45,896 nucleotides of DNA. Source: an uncultured Alphaproteobacteria bacterium. Lineage in GTDB: Bacteria; Pseudomonadota; Alphaproteobacteria; HIMB59; GCA-002718135. This document shows positions 16,506 through 24,974 of this stretch, piece by piece. Location: the NCBI GenBank assembly GCA_902601455.1, contig CACKNC010000010.1:1-45896 (forward strand). Direction: 5' to 3'. The notes beneath the pieces were generated by a model. The model was given only the letters and a program-made list of their open reading frames with translations. It did no database searches and was not told where the DNA came from. The position numbers and the translations under genes were made by a program. Numbering within the stretch: the first letter of the stretch is position 1; every line of letters starts with the position of its first letter.

Positions 16506-17137
16506 TAAAAAATCCCAAAAAAACCTTTCTTATTAAGTTTTTGCTCACAACCTTTTAACTGTTTGTTATACATTTTTGCATTTCTTTCAACTGTTTTAGC
16601 TACTTCTATTAACCAGTTTTTTTCTAAATAACTCTCTTTTTTCCAACCACCTTGACCCTCATGATAAGCAAGATACTGATTATAATAATCATTTTTAGAA
16701 ATACCAACTATGTTTTCACTTTGAGTAGTGTACCAGCCTATAAAATCAGTAATATCATTAAAATTAGCCCTAGAAGCATTCTTATTGCCAGTTTTTGTTT
16801 TATACCAATCCCATGTTGGATTTGTTACTTGCGCATAGCCAAAAGCTGTAGAGGGTCGTGATCCAGGAATGAAGCCAAGTATTTTTTTTCTTTCAGGTTT
16901 TGCGAATTGATTGAATGAAGACTCTTGGTTAATTATTGCTAACTGTAAAGCAATTGGAGTATTCCATTTATCGTAAGATTTTTTTGTTGCTTTATACCAA
17001 TTTTTTTTTTGCTCGAAGATAATGCATGAATCAGCCGTATTAATCTGCTGATTTGAAGTACACGCAACGACAAATATAAATAAAATAGATAATAATTTTA
17101 GAAAGCTATCTAGAGACATTTTAAAGCGTAATAACAT
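16505..17137 (-). CDS. lytic transglycosylase-like lipoprotein (SLT domain)
   Basis: A 210-residue protein with a lipoprotein signal peptide: a hydrophobic stretch followed by VVAC (Cys near residue 26), so probably anchored to a membrane facing the periplasm. The SLT/lysozyme-like fold is suggested by NQESSFNQFAKPE with the catalytic glutamate (near 70), STAFGYAQV and the late YLAYHEGQGGW motif. It would cleave peptidoglycan strands. A second ATG 18 bases inside (17119) is an equally possible start. It heads a minus-strand operon with M20D, ABC-2 permease and TVP38-like genes. Confidence 0.82.
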   Translation of the reverse strand: MLLRFKMSLDSFLKLLSILFIFVVACTSNQQINTADSCIIFEQKKNWYKATKKSYDKWNTPIALQLAIINQESSFNQFAKPERKKILGFIPGSRPSTAFGYAQVTNPTWDWYKTKTGNKNASRANFNDITDFIGWYTTQSENIVGISKNDYYNQYLAYHEGQGGWKKESYLEKNWLIEVAKTVERNAKMYNKQLKGCEQKLNKKGFFGIF

Positions 17138-17221
17138 AATATTATTCTTATTAAGATTAATTATGTCAAAATTTTATTGCAACCTATTGAATAATATTTA
17201 TGAATGCTTAAATCATTAAAA

Positions 17222-19087
17222 ATGTCAGATAAAACAGCAAAAAACCACAGTTTTCAGGCCGAAGTAAGCAAACTTTTAGATTTAGTTGCTAACTCTCTAT
17301 ATAGTGAAAGAGAAATTTTTCTCAGAGAACTAATCTCAAATTCCGCAGATGCTTGTGAAAAATTAAGATACCAATCACTTTCTAAAAAAAATATTTTAGG
17401 AGATGATGCAGATTTTAAAATTAATGTAAGAGTTTCCAAAAAGAAAAAAACTATTGAAATAGAAGATAATGGCATTGGAATGTCTAATGAAGACCTAATT
17501 GACAATCTGGGCACTATTGCAAGATCAGGTACAAGTAAATTTATGGAAGCCATGAAAAATAAAAAGGACTCCGATGTATCAGCTATAGGACAATTTGGTG
17601 TAGGTTTTTATTCATCATATATGGTTTCTGATACAGTTGAAGTTTCTTCAAAAAGTGTTGAAGATGAGAAAACATACTTATGGAAATCAAATGGAAAAGA
17701 AAATTATACTATTGAAGAAATTGACAATAAAAAAAGAGGCACTCTCATAAAGTTAAATATTAAAAAAGATGCTGAAGAATTTCTCGATGCTTTTAGATTA
17801 AGGTCAATTATAACAAAATACTCAAATTATATTCCTTTCCCAATTCTATTAGATGACCTTGATAATACAAAAGAAAAAGAGGAAAAAATAAACGAAGGGG
17901 ATCCACTTTGGCTAAAGGATAAAAAGGATATAAAAGATGAAGACTACAAACAATTTTATAACAATATATCTTTTAACTTTGATGAACCATTAAAAACTAT
18001 TCACTATAATGCAGAGGGAGTTATAAATTATAGAGCATTGTTGTATCTCCCAACTAATCAGCCTATGGATCTATTTAATTCTGAGAAAAAAAATAAAATA
18101 AAATTATATGTGCAAAAAGTTTTCATAACTGATGAGTGTGATGAAATAATGCCTAACTGGCTTCGTTTCATTCCAGGTGTTGTTGATTCTCAAGATATTT
18201 CATTAAACATAAGTAGAGAAATGCTTCAAAATAATCCTATTATTGAAAAGATAAAAAAAGGAATCACTAATAAAGTTTTAAATGAAATAAGCTCAATAGC
18301 TAAAAAAGATGGTAGTAAATTTTTAGATTTTTGGAAGAATTTTGGCGCCGTAATCAAAGAAGGTCTTTATGAATTTAATGATCATCATGAAAAAATTCTC
18401 AACTTATTAAGATTTGAAAACTCACTAAATAGCGACTCAATATCTTTAGATAGCTATGTAGAAAAAATGGTAAAAGATCAAAAAGAAATTTATTATTTTG
18501 CTAATACAGATAAAGAATATATTAAAAATTCCCCTCAATTAGAGTCGTTTCTTGATAAAAAAATTCCAGTATTATTTATGACTGATGCAGTGGATGAATT
18601 TTGGCTACAAAATATTGGTAAATATAAAGAATTTGAGTTCAAATCCATAACAAAGGGAAAAGTTGATCTTTCAAAAGTAGGTGAAAAACAAAGCAAAGAA
18701 AAAAGTAAAGATAATAAAAAAATAGATACTAAAATCAATGACTTAGTTGCTTTATTGAAGAATGAACTAAAAGATAAAATATCAGACGTTATAGTTTCAG
18801 ACAGATTAACTAAAAGTCCAGTGTTACTAGTTGCTGAAGAGTCAGGGATGGATATAAATATGGAAAAACTAATGAAAATGCACAACCAAAAAACACCTGA
18901 CTCAAAAAAGATTTTGGAGATAAATGCAGATCACCCTATGATTATTAAGATATCTGATAACCTAAATGAATTTGATCATAAGAAAATCTCTCAAATAATT
19001 TTAGATCAAGCTAATATTTTAGATGGTAACGTTCTTTCCAATCCCTCTGGATATATGGAGAGTCTAACTGAACTTTTTGTTAAGTAA
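17222..19087 (+). CDS. htpG: molecular chaperone HtpG (Hsp90)
   Basis: Cytosolic ATP-dependent Hsp90 chaperone. The start is taken at 17222 (MSDKTAKNHSFQAEVSKLL) because the family begins there; an ATG 18 bases earlier is in frame. The GHKL ATPase domain is intact: EIFLRELISNSADACEKLRY with the catalytic Glu and Asn, EDNGIGMS, TIARSGT and GQFGVGFYSSYMV. The middle domain has WLRFIPGVVDSQDISLNISREMLQ with the conserved arginine, and the C-terminal dimerisation domain is present, giving about 621 residues in all. The 3' end overlaps convergent serA by 8 bases. Confidence 0.97.
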   Translation: MSDKTAKNHSFQAEVSKLLDLVANSLYSEREIFLRELISNSADACEKLRYQSLSKKNILGDDADFKINVRVSKKKKTIEIEDNGIGMSNEDLIDNLGTIARSGTSKFMEAMKNKKDSDVSAIGQFGVGFYSSYMVSDTVEVSSKSVEDEKTYLWKSNGKENYTIEEIDNKKRGTLIKLNIKKDAEEFLDAFRLRSIITKYSNYIPFPILLDDLDNTKEKEEKINEGDPLWLKDKKDIKDEDYKQFYNNISFNFDEPLKTIHYNAEGVINYRALLYLPTNQPMDLFNSEKKNKIKLYVQKVFITDECDEIMPNWLRFIPGVVDSQDISLNISREMLQNNPIIEKIKKGITNKVLNEISSIAKKDGSKFLDFWKNFGAVIKEGLYEFNDHHEKILNLLRFENSLNSDSISLDSYVEKMVKDQKEIYYFANTDKEYIKNSPQLESFLDKKIPVLFMTDAVDEFWLQNIGKYKEFEFKSITKGKVDLSKVGEKQSKEKSKDNKKIDTKINDLVALLKNELKDKISDVIVSDRLTKSPVLLVAEESGMDINMEKLMKMHNQKTPDSKKILEINADHPMIIKISDNLNEFDHKKISQIILDQANILDGNVLSNPSGYMESLTELFVK

Positions 19088-20018
19088 CCTCGTTAATTAC
19101 TCTATTATTTAAAAAATATTCAACAAACTGATTAGCTACCATTTCTGCTACAATTATTTGTGCTTCGCTTGTTGAAGCAGCAATATGTGGTGTTAATAAC
19201 ACATTTTCCAAACCAAATAGAGCATTATTAGTAGCCGGTTCAGTTTCAAAAACATCTATAGCCGCTCCACCAATTTTATTTGCTTTTATGGCTTCACATA
19301 GATCTACTTCAGAAACAAGATTACCCCTTGCAGTATTAATTATGAATGCATTTTTCTTCATTAAATTTAATTCTTTTGAGGTAATGACTGAAGATCCATC
19401 ATTATTCGGTTTACAATGAAAACTAATAATATCTGCTTGTTTTAAAACTTCGTTCAAATCACAAGATCTATACTCAGGATATTGATCTTTCACAGCAATA
19501 AATGATTTAGAAACAATTAAAACTTCAAGACCGAGAACTTTACATATTTCTGCAAATCTTCTGCCAACATTTCCAAATCCAATAATCCCTACTGTCTTTC
19601 CTTTTATTTCATTACCTTTAAGTTTTTTCTTTGCCCATTCACCTTTATGTGTTGAGGAATCAGCTATAGAAATTTTTCTTGATAGAGACATAAGTAATGC
19701 AAGAGTATGTTCAGCAGTTGCATTGGTGTTGCCTCCAGGCGTATTCATAACTGTAATTTTATTTTCTTTAGCGGAGACTAAATCAATATTATCAACACCA
19801 GCACCAGCTCTACCTATTATTTTTAAATTTTTAGCTCTTTCAATGATTTCTTTAGTCACTTTTGTTGCTGATCTAACAATTAGTCCATCATATTGTTCTA
19901 TTTTAACTAATAATTCTTCAACAGTAAAATCAGTTTTTACATCTACATCAATGTTGTTTGATGTAAGAATTTTTTCAGCAATATTATCCATTGCATCTGA
20001 TATTAAAATTTTAGGCAT
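19080..20018 (-). CDS. serA: D-3-phosphoglycerate dehydrogenase, short form
   Basis: First step of serine synthesis: 3-phosphoglycerate plus NAD to 3-phosphohydroxypyruvate (EC 1.1.1.95). At 312 residues it holds only the substrate and NAD domains: GRAGAGVDNID (near 75), the nucleotide loop GIIGFGNVGRR (near 145), catalytic Arg in NTARGNLVSE, the Glu of DVFETEPA, and His in LLTPHIAAST. The alphaproteobacterial norm of about 525 residues adds an ASB and an ACT regulatory domain; both are missing, so serine feedback by the ACT domain is not expected. It overlaps serC by 8 bases in the glycine-riboswitch-led operon. Confidence 0.93.
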   Translation of the reverse strand: MPKILISDAMDNIAEKILTSNNIDVDVKTDFTVEELLVKIEQYDGLIVRSATKVTKEIIERAKNLKIIGRAGAGVDNIDLVSAKENKITVMNTPGGNTNATAEHTLALLMSLSRKISIADSSTHKGEWAKKKLKGNEIKGKTVGIIGFGNVGRRFAEICKVLGLEVLIVSKSFIAVKDQYPEYRSCDLNEVLKQADIISFHCKPNNDGSSVITSKELNLMKKNAFIINTARGNLVSEVDLCEAIKANKIGGAAIDVFETEPATNNALFGLENVLLTPHIAASTSEAQIIVAEMVANQFVEYFLNNRVINEVT

Positions 20019-21174
20019 TAACTTCTTTTGCTTTTATATAAGCCCACTCTAACCAAGGCAATAACTTCTCAATATTTTCAGGTTCAACAGTACCTCCTGC
20101 CCAAACTCTAAAAGATGGCGGGGCTTTAGCATAACCATTTATATCATGAGCTACATTTTCCTCAGAAAGTACTTTACATATTTCCTTAACTATTGATCGT
20201 TGCTCTTCTTCATTTTTATTTAAAAACCAGCTTTCACAAATCTTAAAAGTTATGCCAGTATTGGATAAATATTCTATATTTTTATTATTGGAAAGAAAAG
20301 TTACCCAATCATTTTTTTGGACCCATTTATAAATAATATCTAATGATTTTTTTGATGTATTAAGTAAAAAATCTAAACCACCATTTTCTTCAGCCCAAAT
20401 CAAACCATCAAGAGCGTCCTCTACGCATATCATTGATGGAGTATTTATAGTGCTACCCTCAAATATGCCTTTTATTATTTTTTGATTATTAGCTATTCTA
20501 AAAACCTTAGGTATTGGCCATTCAGGCGTATAAGTTTCTAATCTGTTAAGTGCTCTTGGAGACATTGCTATCATTCCATGAGCAGCCTCTCCTCCTAAAA
20601 CTTTTTGCCAGGACCAAGTAATAACATCACATTTGCTGTAATCGATAGGCATAGCAAATATAGCCGATGTTGCATCACAAATAGTTAATCCCTCCCTGTC
20701 ATCAGGTATCCAATCAGCATTTGGAACTTTGACTCCAGATGTTGTTCCATTCCATGTAAAAATTACATCGTTTTTAAAATTAATTTTTGTCACATCTGGA
20801 AAATCTCCATAATCTACATCATGAACATTCAGATCTGATAATTTTAATTGTTTTACAACATCTTGTATCCAGTCTTTGCCAAAATTTTCCCAAGCTAAAA
20901 TATCAACACCTTTTAAACCTAATAAAGACCATAATGAAGCTTCTAGTGCTCCAGTATCTGACCCAGGCATAATACCTAAAACATAATCATCTGGAAGATT
21001 TAGTAGCGCTTTAGATTTATCAATTACAAGTTTTAATTTAGATTTTGCTTCACCAGATCTATGTGATCTTCCAGTATTAGCATTCTTTAAATTTTCAATC
21101 TTCCAACCCGGTCTTTTCGCACAGGGACCGCTTGAGAAATTAGGATTTTTAGGTTTTATATTTGGTTTTTCCAT
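20011..21174 (-). CDS. serC: phosphoserine aminotransferase
   Basis: Second step of serine synthesis: transfers an amino group from glutamate to 3-phosphohydroxypyruvate (EC 2.6.1.52), PLP-dependent. The 387 residues are of the alphaproteobacterial SerC type, starting KPKNPNFSSGPCAKRPGW and including GRSHRSGEAKSKL, the CDATSAIFAMPIDY segment and the Schiff-base lysine in VITWSWQKVLGGEAAHGM (near residue 190). Three bases separate it from the DUF1015 gene and it overlaps serA by 8 bases, so DUF1015-serC-serA is one operon. Confidence 0.95.
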   Translation of the reverse strand: MEKPNIKPKNPNFSSGPCAKRPGWKIENLKNANTGRSHRSGEAKSKLKLVIDKSKALLNLPDDYVLGIMPGSDTGALEASLWSLLGLKGVDILAWENFGKDWIQDVVKQLKLSDLNVHDVDYGDFPDVTKINFKNDVIFTWNGTTSGVKVPNADWIPDDREGLTICDATSAIFAMPIDYSKCDVITWSWQKVLGGEAAHGMIAMSPRALNRLETYTPEWPIPKVFRIANNQKIIKGIFEGSTINTPSMICVEDALDGLIWAEENGGLDFLLNTSKKSLDIIYKWVQKNDWVTFLSNNKNIEYLSNTGITFKICESWFLNKNEEEQRSIVKEICKVLSEENVAHDINGYAKAPPSFRVWAGGTVEPENIEKLLPWLEWAYIKAKEVNA

Positions 21175-21177
21175 ATT

Positions 21178-22368
21178 TTAATTAAACTCATAAACAACCA
21201 AACCATCAAGGGGTTTAGGATCAAACCAGGTTGACTTAGGTGGCATAGTCAGATTATTATCAGCAACCCTCATAACATCAGATATCTCAGAAGGAAAGAT
21301 TGAAAAAGCAATGCTATCGGGGTTTTCATCTACTTTGTTTTCTAAAGCAGTTAAACCATGACAGCCCGCAATAAATCTAATTCTCTCATCATTATTGACA
21401 TCTTGGATATTCAAAATTTTTGTCAAACATAAATTATTTAAGATATTAATATCTAAATCATCAATAAAATTATCTGAATTTAAAGAACCTGTAAAGTTAA
21501 CAACATACCATTGTTTATCATGATACATGCCAAACTCTTTCTTAACTTTAGGTTTATAAGCTCTATCAATTTTTGAAATTTTAAAATCTTTTGATAAAGT
21601 TTCTAGAAATTTATCTTTTGAAAACCCATTTAAATCTTTTATTACTCTATTATAATCAAATATTTTACATTGATTTGAAGGAAATGCTGCAATCATAAAT
21701 TTATCATTTAATGGATTGTTATCTTTTATGTGTTGCATTGCTCCCATTCTATGATGACCGTCAGCTATATAAAGATGGCTGATATCTCTTGTCAAATTTT
21801 GAAACTCTTTAATAGAATTTTTATCATTCATACACCATAATTTATGAATTGAATTATCAAAACTTTCAAAATCATATGATGGGGGATTTTTTGTGTTTAA
21901 TAATAAAAAATTTGATATACTTTTTTCTGAAGGATAAGACACATAGATTGGCCCAATTTGTGTTTTTATGTTCATCATTTGATCAGCTCTCTCAACTTTT
22001 CTACTTTGATAAATTTTCTCGTGTGGTTTTATAATATTTTTTTCAAAATCACCCACAGATGCTAGAGATAAAAAACCTAATTGTTTGTGGTTTCCAAGTT
22101 CAATTTGATAAATATAAAAATTAAGTTCACTATCTTTTTTTATAACATCATTATCTTTCATTTCATTAAAGTGCTCTCTTGCCTCAGTTAGAGAGTCTTT
22201 CTCTTTTAATTGACCAACGGGATTAAGTACTTTCAGATAATTCCAATAATTATTTTTTCGAAATATCTCAATATTTTCAATACTTAAATGATCTGTTGAA
22301 GGGGCAATTAAAGTTTTTGCATCTTGATTATAAGGGCGTGTTCCGTGAAAAGGCCAAATATCAACCAT
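21178..22368 (-). CDS. DUF1015-family protein, first gene of the serine operon
   Basis: A 396-residue soluble protein of the DUF1015 family, recognised from the N-terminal PFHGTRPYN-type start, the HLYIADGHHRMGAMQHIK motif (Asp-Gly-His-His-Arg, near 197-206), a PSNQCKIFDYNRVIKDLNG segment and the C-terminal PPKSTWFDPKPLDGLVVYEF. Function is not established. The family sits beside serA/serC in many bacteria, pointing to a role in serine or phosphoserine metabolism; that is inference. It is the gene directly behind the glycine riboswitch and three bases ahead of serC. Confidence 0.88.
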   Translation of the reverse strand: MVDIWPFHGTRPYNQDAKTLIAPSTDHLSIENIEIFRKNNYWNYLKVLNPVGQLKEKDSLTEAREHFNEMKDNDVIKKDSELNFYIYQIELGNHKQLGFLSLASVGDFEKNIIKPHEKIYQSRKVERADQMMNIKTQIGPIYVSYPSEKSISNFLLLNTKNPPSYDFESFDNSIHKLWCMNDKNSIKEFQNLTRDISHLYIADGHHRMGAMQHIKDNNPLNDKFMIAAFPSNQCKIFDYNRVIKDLNGFSKDKFLETLSKDFKISKIDRAYKPKVKKEFGMYHDKQWYVVNFTGSLNSDNFIDDLDINILNNLCLTKILNIQDVNNDERIRFIAGCHGLTALENKVDENPDSIAFSIFPSEISDVMRVADNNLTMPPKSTWFDPKPLDGLVVYEFN

Positions 22369-22420
22369 GTTAGCTCAATCTAGCCCTCTGTTGATTATAA
22401 TAAATCTTCAGATATTAAAT

Positions 22421-22494
22421 ACAAAGGTCCTTTTGCCTGAGAGTTTCCGGGACGTTGCTCCTTCGGCGTTAATTAAATTAATCTCTCCCTTTGT
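22421..22494 (-). promoter_or_regulatory. glycine riboswitch, single aptamer
   Basis: On the minus strand the RNA reads ACAAAGGGAGAGA, a variable hairpin, CGCCGAAGGAGCAA, a second arm, then GAAACTCTCAGGCAAAAGG and CCTTTGT. These are the hallmark conserved blocks of the glycine aptamer, closed by a perfect seven-pair P1 (22488-22494 with 22421-22427). Only one aptamer is visible; the usual tandem partner is absent on either side. It sits 52 bases ahead of the DUF1015-serC-serA operon. A copy of the P1 5' strand (ACAGAGGG, minus strand, 22384-22391) lies between aptamer and start codon and could compete for the P1 3' strand. No intrinsic terminator is seen, so control is probably translational. 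Confidence 0.93.
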
Positions 22495-22556
22495 AAGAAA
22501 ATCAATATAAAATTTTTATATCAAAAAAAAACAACAATTTCTAATACTAAAACAGT

Positions 22557-23921
22557 TTATGATATTTCAGGTAGAGCAGACAGAGATTTATTAGCTGTAT
22601 CTTCATCATAAAAATCATCTGCTAGTCTTCCACTAAAATAATCATCATATGCTGTCATATCAAAGTGGCCATGACCACAAAGATTAAATAAAATTGTTTT
22701 TGACTCACCTTTTTCTTTGCACTCTAAAGCAACATCTATTGCACCTTTTACAGCGTGATTACCTTCAGGTGCAGGAATTATACCTTCTTGTTTTCCAAAT
22801 ATAACTCCAGCCTCAAAACAATCTTTTTGACCGTAAGCTTTTGCTCTCATCAAACCAAGATCATACAAATGACTAAGATGATAAGACATACCGTGATATC
22901 TCAAACCGCCGGAGTGATTTGCAGGTGGAAGAAAATCCGAACCTAAGGTGTGCATTTTTATTAAAGGAGTCATTCTAGCCATATCTCCATGGTCATATGC
23001 GTATTTACCTTTTGTAAATGAAGGGCAAGAAAGTGGCTCACAACCAATTATATCAATCTTTTGACCACCTCTTAATTGTTGACCTAAGAATGGGAACATT
23101 AAACCTGCTAAATTACTTCCGCCTCCGGTACATCCAACTATTATGTCTGGATAGTCTCCAGCTTGCTCCATTTGCAGAATTGCTTCATTACCATTGATAG
23201 TTTGATGTAAAAGAACATGACCTAAAACACTTCCAAGAGCGTATTTAGCCTTGCCTTCACTTTTGACTACAGCCTCAATAGCTTCAGAGATTGCAATACC
23301 CAAACTACCTGGATTGTTTGGATCTTCTTCTAAAAGTTTTTTTCCAAAATCGGTAAGTTCTGATGGACTTGGATGACAAGTTCCACCAAAAGATTGCATC
23401 ATAAGTTTTCTATAGGGTTTTTGGTCAAAGCTTACTTTAACCATAAATACTTCTATATCTATTCCAAACATCTGTCCGGCAAAAGCTAATGAACTGCCCC
23501 ATTGACCGGCTCCTGTTTCAGTAAATATTTTTTTAACACCTTCTTCTTTATTAAAAAATGCCTGGGCTACTGCTGTATTAGGCTTATGGCTACCTGTTGG
23601 ACTGACACCCTCATATTTGTAATAAATTTTAGCTGGTGTATCTAAATATTTTTCTAACCTTCTTGCTCTAAACAAAGGTGATGGTCTCCACTGTTTATAG
23701 ATCTCTCTTACTGGCTCAGGTATTTCAATTTCTCTTTCTGTTGAAACTTCCTGCATTATTAAGCCCATTGGAAAAAGTGGAGCAAAGTCGTCTGGACCCG
23801 CTGGTTGTTTAGTTCCTGGATGTAAAGGTGGTGGTGGTGGACTTGGCAAGTCTGAGTTAATATTATACCAAGATTTTGGTGCTTTCGATTCTTCAAGTAT
23901 ATATTTTATAGAGTCTGTCAT
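22557..23921 (-). CDS. TrpB2-type tryptophan synthase beta-like enzyme
   Basis: PLP-dependent lyase joining indole and serine to tryptophan (TrpB2 branch), of about 454 residues. Branch features are the proline-rich DLPSPPPPPLHPGT near the N-terminus, RPSPLFRARRLEKYL, the Schiff-base lysine in GSHKPNTAVAQAFF, TETGAGQWGSSLAFAG, and the phosphate loop VGCTGGGSNLAG. The start is taken at 23921 (MTDSIKYILEE), matching the family; ATGs at 23933 and 23960 are in frame. TrpB2 usually accompanies TrpB1 and is not paired with trpA, and no trpA is seen here. It lies upstream of the glycine riboswitch on the same strand; its co-substrate serine is the product of that operon's pathway. Confidence 0.93.
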   Translation of the reverse strand: MTDSIKYILEESKAPKSWYNINSDLPSPPPPPLHPGTKQPAGPDDFAPLFPMGLIMQEVSTEREIEIPEPVREIYKQWRPSPLFRARRLEKYLDTPAKIYYKYEGVSPTGSHKPNTAVAQAFFNKEEGVKKIFTETGAGQWGSSLAFAGQMFGIDIEVFMVKVSFDQKPYRKLMMQSFGGTCHPSPSELTDFGKKLLEEDPNNPGSLGIAISEAIEAVVKSEGKAKYALGSVLGHVLLHQTINGNEAILQMEQAGDYPDIIVGCTGGGSNLAGLMFPFLGQQLRGGQKIDIIGCEPLSCPSFTKGKYAYDHGDMARMTPLIKMHTLGSDFLPPANHSGGLRYHGMSYHLSHLYDLGLMRAKAYGQKDCFEAGVIFGKQEGIIPAPEGNHAVKGAIDVALECKEKGESKTILFNLCGHGHFDMTAYDDYFSGRLADDFYDEDTANKSLSALPEIS

Positions 23922-23997
23922 AATAAGTGTCATCTTGACTAATTTAAATAAAAAAATCAATAGAAAATTAAAATTAAAAATATAAAAAAGACAATAT

Positions 23998-24084
23998 ATG
24001 AAATTTTTTAATGCTGGGAATGTAACTATTTTGGTTGGTTTACTAATGATTGCTTATGCTTTTTACAGCTATTTCTCTCACTAA
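23998..24084 (+). CDS. possible 28-residue single-span membrane peptide
   Basis: A short frame fills most of the gap between the TrpB2 start and the 3' end of the EamA gene. The product MKFFNAGNVTILVGLLMIAY continues with FYSYFSH: a charged and polar N-terminus, one uninterrupted hydrophobic span and a polar tail. The gap is otherwise unexplained, and the frame's base composition is less AT-rich than spacer. The stop overlaps the convergent EamA stop by 4 bases, the same tight convergent packing as larger genes here. No clear ribosome binding site. Confidence 0.42.
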   Translation: MKFFNAGNVTILVGLLMIAYAFYSYFSH

Positions 24085-24974
24085 TACTTTCTTCCAACAT
24101 ATACCCCAAATAAGATTAAAATTATCCCAATAATAGAGGTGTAATTAATATTTTCAGATAACAATATATACCCCCAAATAATTGCAAAAATTGGAATTAA
24201 ATAAGCTACATAAGATAGAAATACTGGCCCTGATGTTTTAGTGATATGATACCTTAACTGAAATGCAATTGCCGTTGGGAAGAACCCTAAATACAATATA
24301 GGCAAAACAGATTCAAAACTAATTATAGATGGATAACTAATCTCACTTACTATTAAGAAAGGGACAGATACTAGAGCTCCAAAAAAAGTTGCAAAAAAAG
24401 TAATAGAAAAAGAATCTATATGTTTTAGAGTATTATAAGCAACAATATTAGAGATCATGTAACCAAGTGCAGCTAAAATAATTAATAACTTTGATAATAA
24501 TTGAATTGAATTTGAAGAAGCTACATTAAAAAAACTATCTACTTCAAAAATAAATAAAACTCCCACAAAACCAATACAAATAGATATTAATTTCGAAATA
24601 GTAAACCTATCATCTTTGGTGAAAAAATGAGATAGGATTAATGTTAATATTGGTCCGACTCCCATCAATATTCCAGCAGTTGAAGATTGTATATGTTGTT
24701 CTGACCAGCTAATTAAGTAAAAAGGAAGAAAATTACCTACAACCCCTACAAAGAATAGCATTAATAGGTCATTTTTACTTAAAACAGTTTTATATTTTCC
24801 AATTAAATAAAGTACTAATAAAAATAAGGTTGCAGATATTAATCTATATGAGGCGACACTTGCAGGAGCAAAATATTCAAGACTAATTTTTATAGCAATA
24901 AATGCTGATCCCCAAATTGCTGATAATATAAAAAGCAGTAATATGCTATTTATAGACTTTGATTTTTCCAGAAT
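24081..24974 (-). CDS. EamA/DMT-family transporter with a non-ATG start
   Basis: The first ATG (24761) would give 226 residues lacking the first two or three helices, but the frame stays open upstream to 24974. It encodes ELEKSKSINSILLLF-type sequence, then SAIWGSAFIAIKISLEYFAP and ASVASYRLISATLFLL, a classic EamA first helix (Trp-Gly-Ser-Ala-Phe) and R-containing second helix. The full frame is 297 residues, the family norm. Candidate starts are ATT at 24974, directly after the preceding gene's TAA, CTG at 24971, or ATA at 24956. So the gene is real and complete but begins with a rare start codon, or is translated after the upstream stop. Substrate unknown. Confidence 0.8.
   Translation of the reverse strand: MLEKSKSINSILLLFILSAIWGSAFIAIKISLEYFAPASVASYRLISATLFLLVLYLIGKYKTVLSKNDLLMLFFVGVVGNFLPFYLISWSEQHIQSSTAGILMGVGPILTLILSHFFTKDDRFTISKLISICIGFVGVLFIFEVDSFFNVASSNSIQLLSKLLIILAALGYMISNIVAYNTLKHIDSFSITFFATFFGALVSVPFLIVSEISYPSIISFESVLPILYLGFFPTAIAFQLRYHITKTSGPVFLSYVAYLIPIFAIIWGYILLSENINYTSIIGIILILFGVYVGRKY

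Noticed and set aside
17254..17553. 99-codon antisense frame inside htpG
   Set aside because: Shadow of a strongly conserved gene; serine/leucine-rich composition typical of reverse frames.
18535..18885. 116-codon antisense frame inside htpG
   Set aside because: Shadow of htpG, with Ser/Leu/Phe-rich artefactual composition.
19723..20052. 109-codon antisense frame across serA and serC
   Set aside because: Both genes on the other strand are secure; no family resemblance.
22495..22556. Searched for a second glycine aptamer upstream of the first
   Set aside because: Only AT-rich sequence without the conserved GGAGAG or GAAACTCTC-type blocks.
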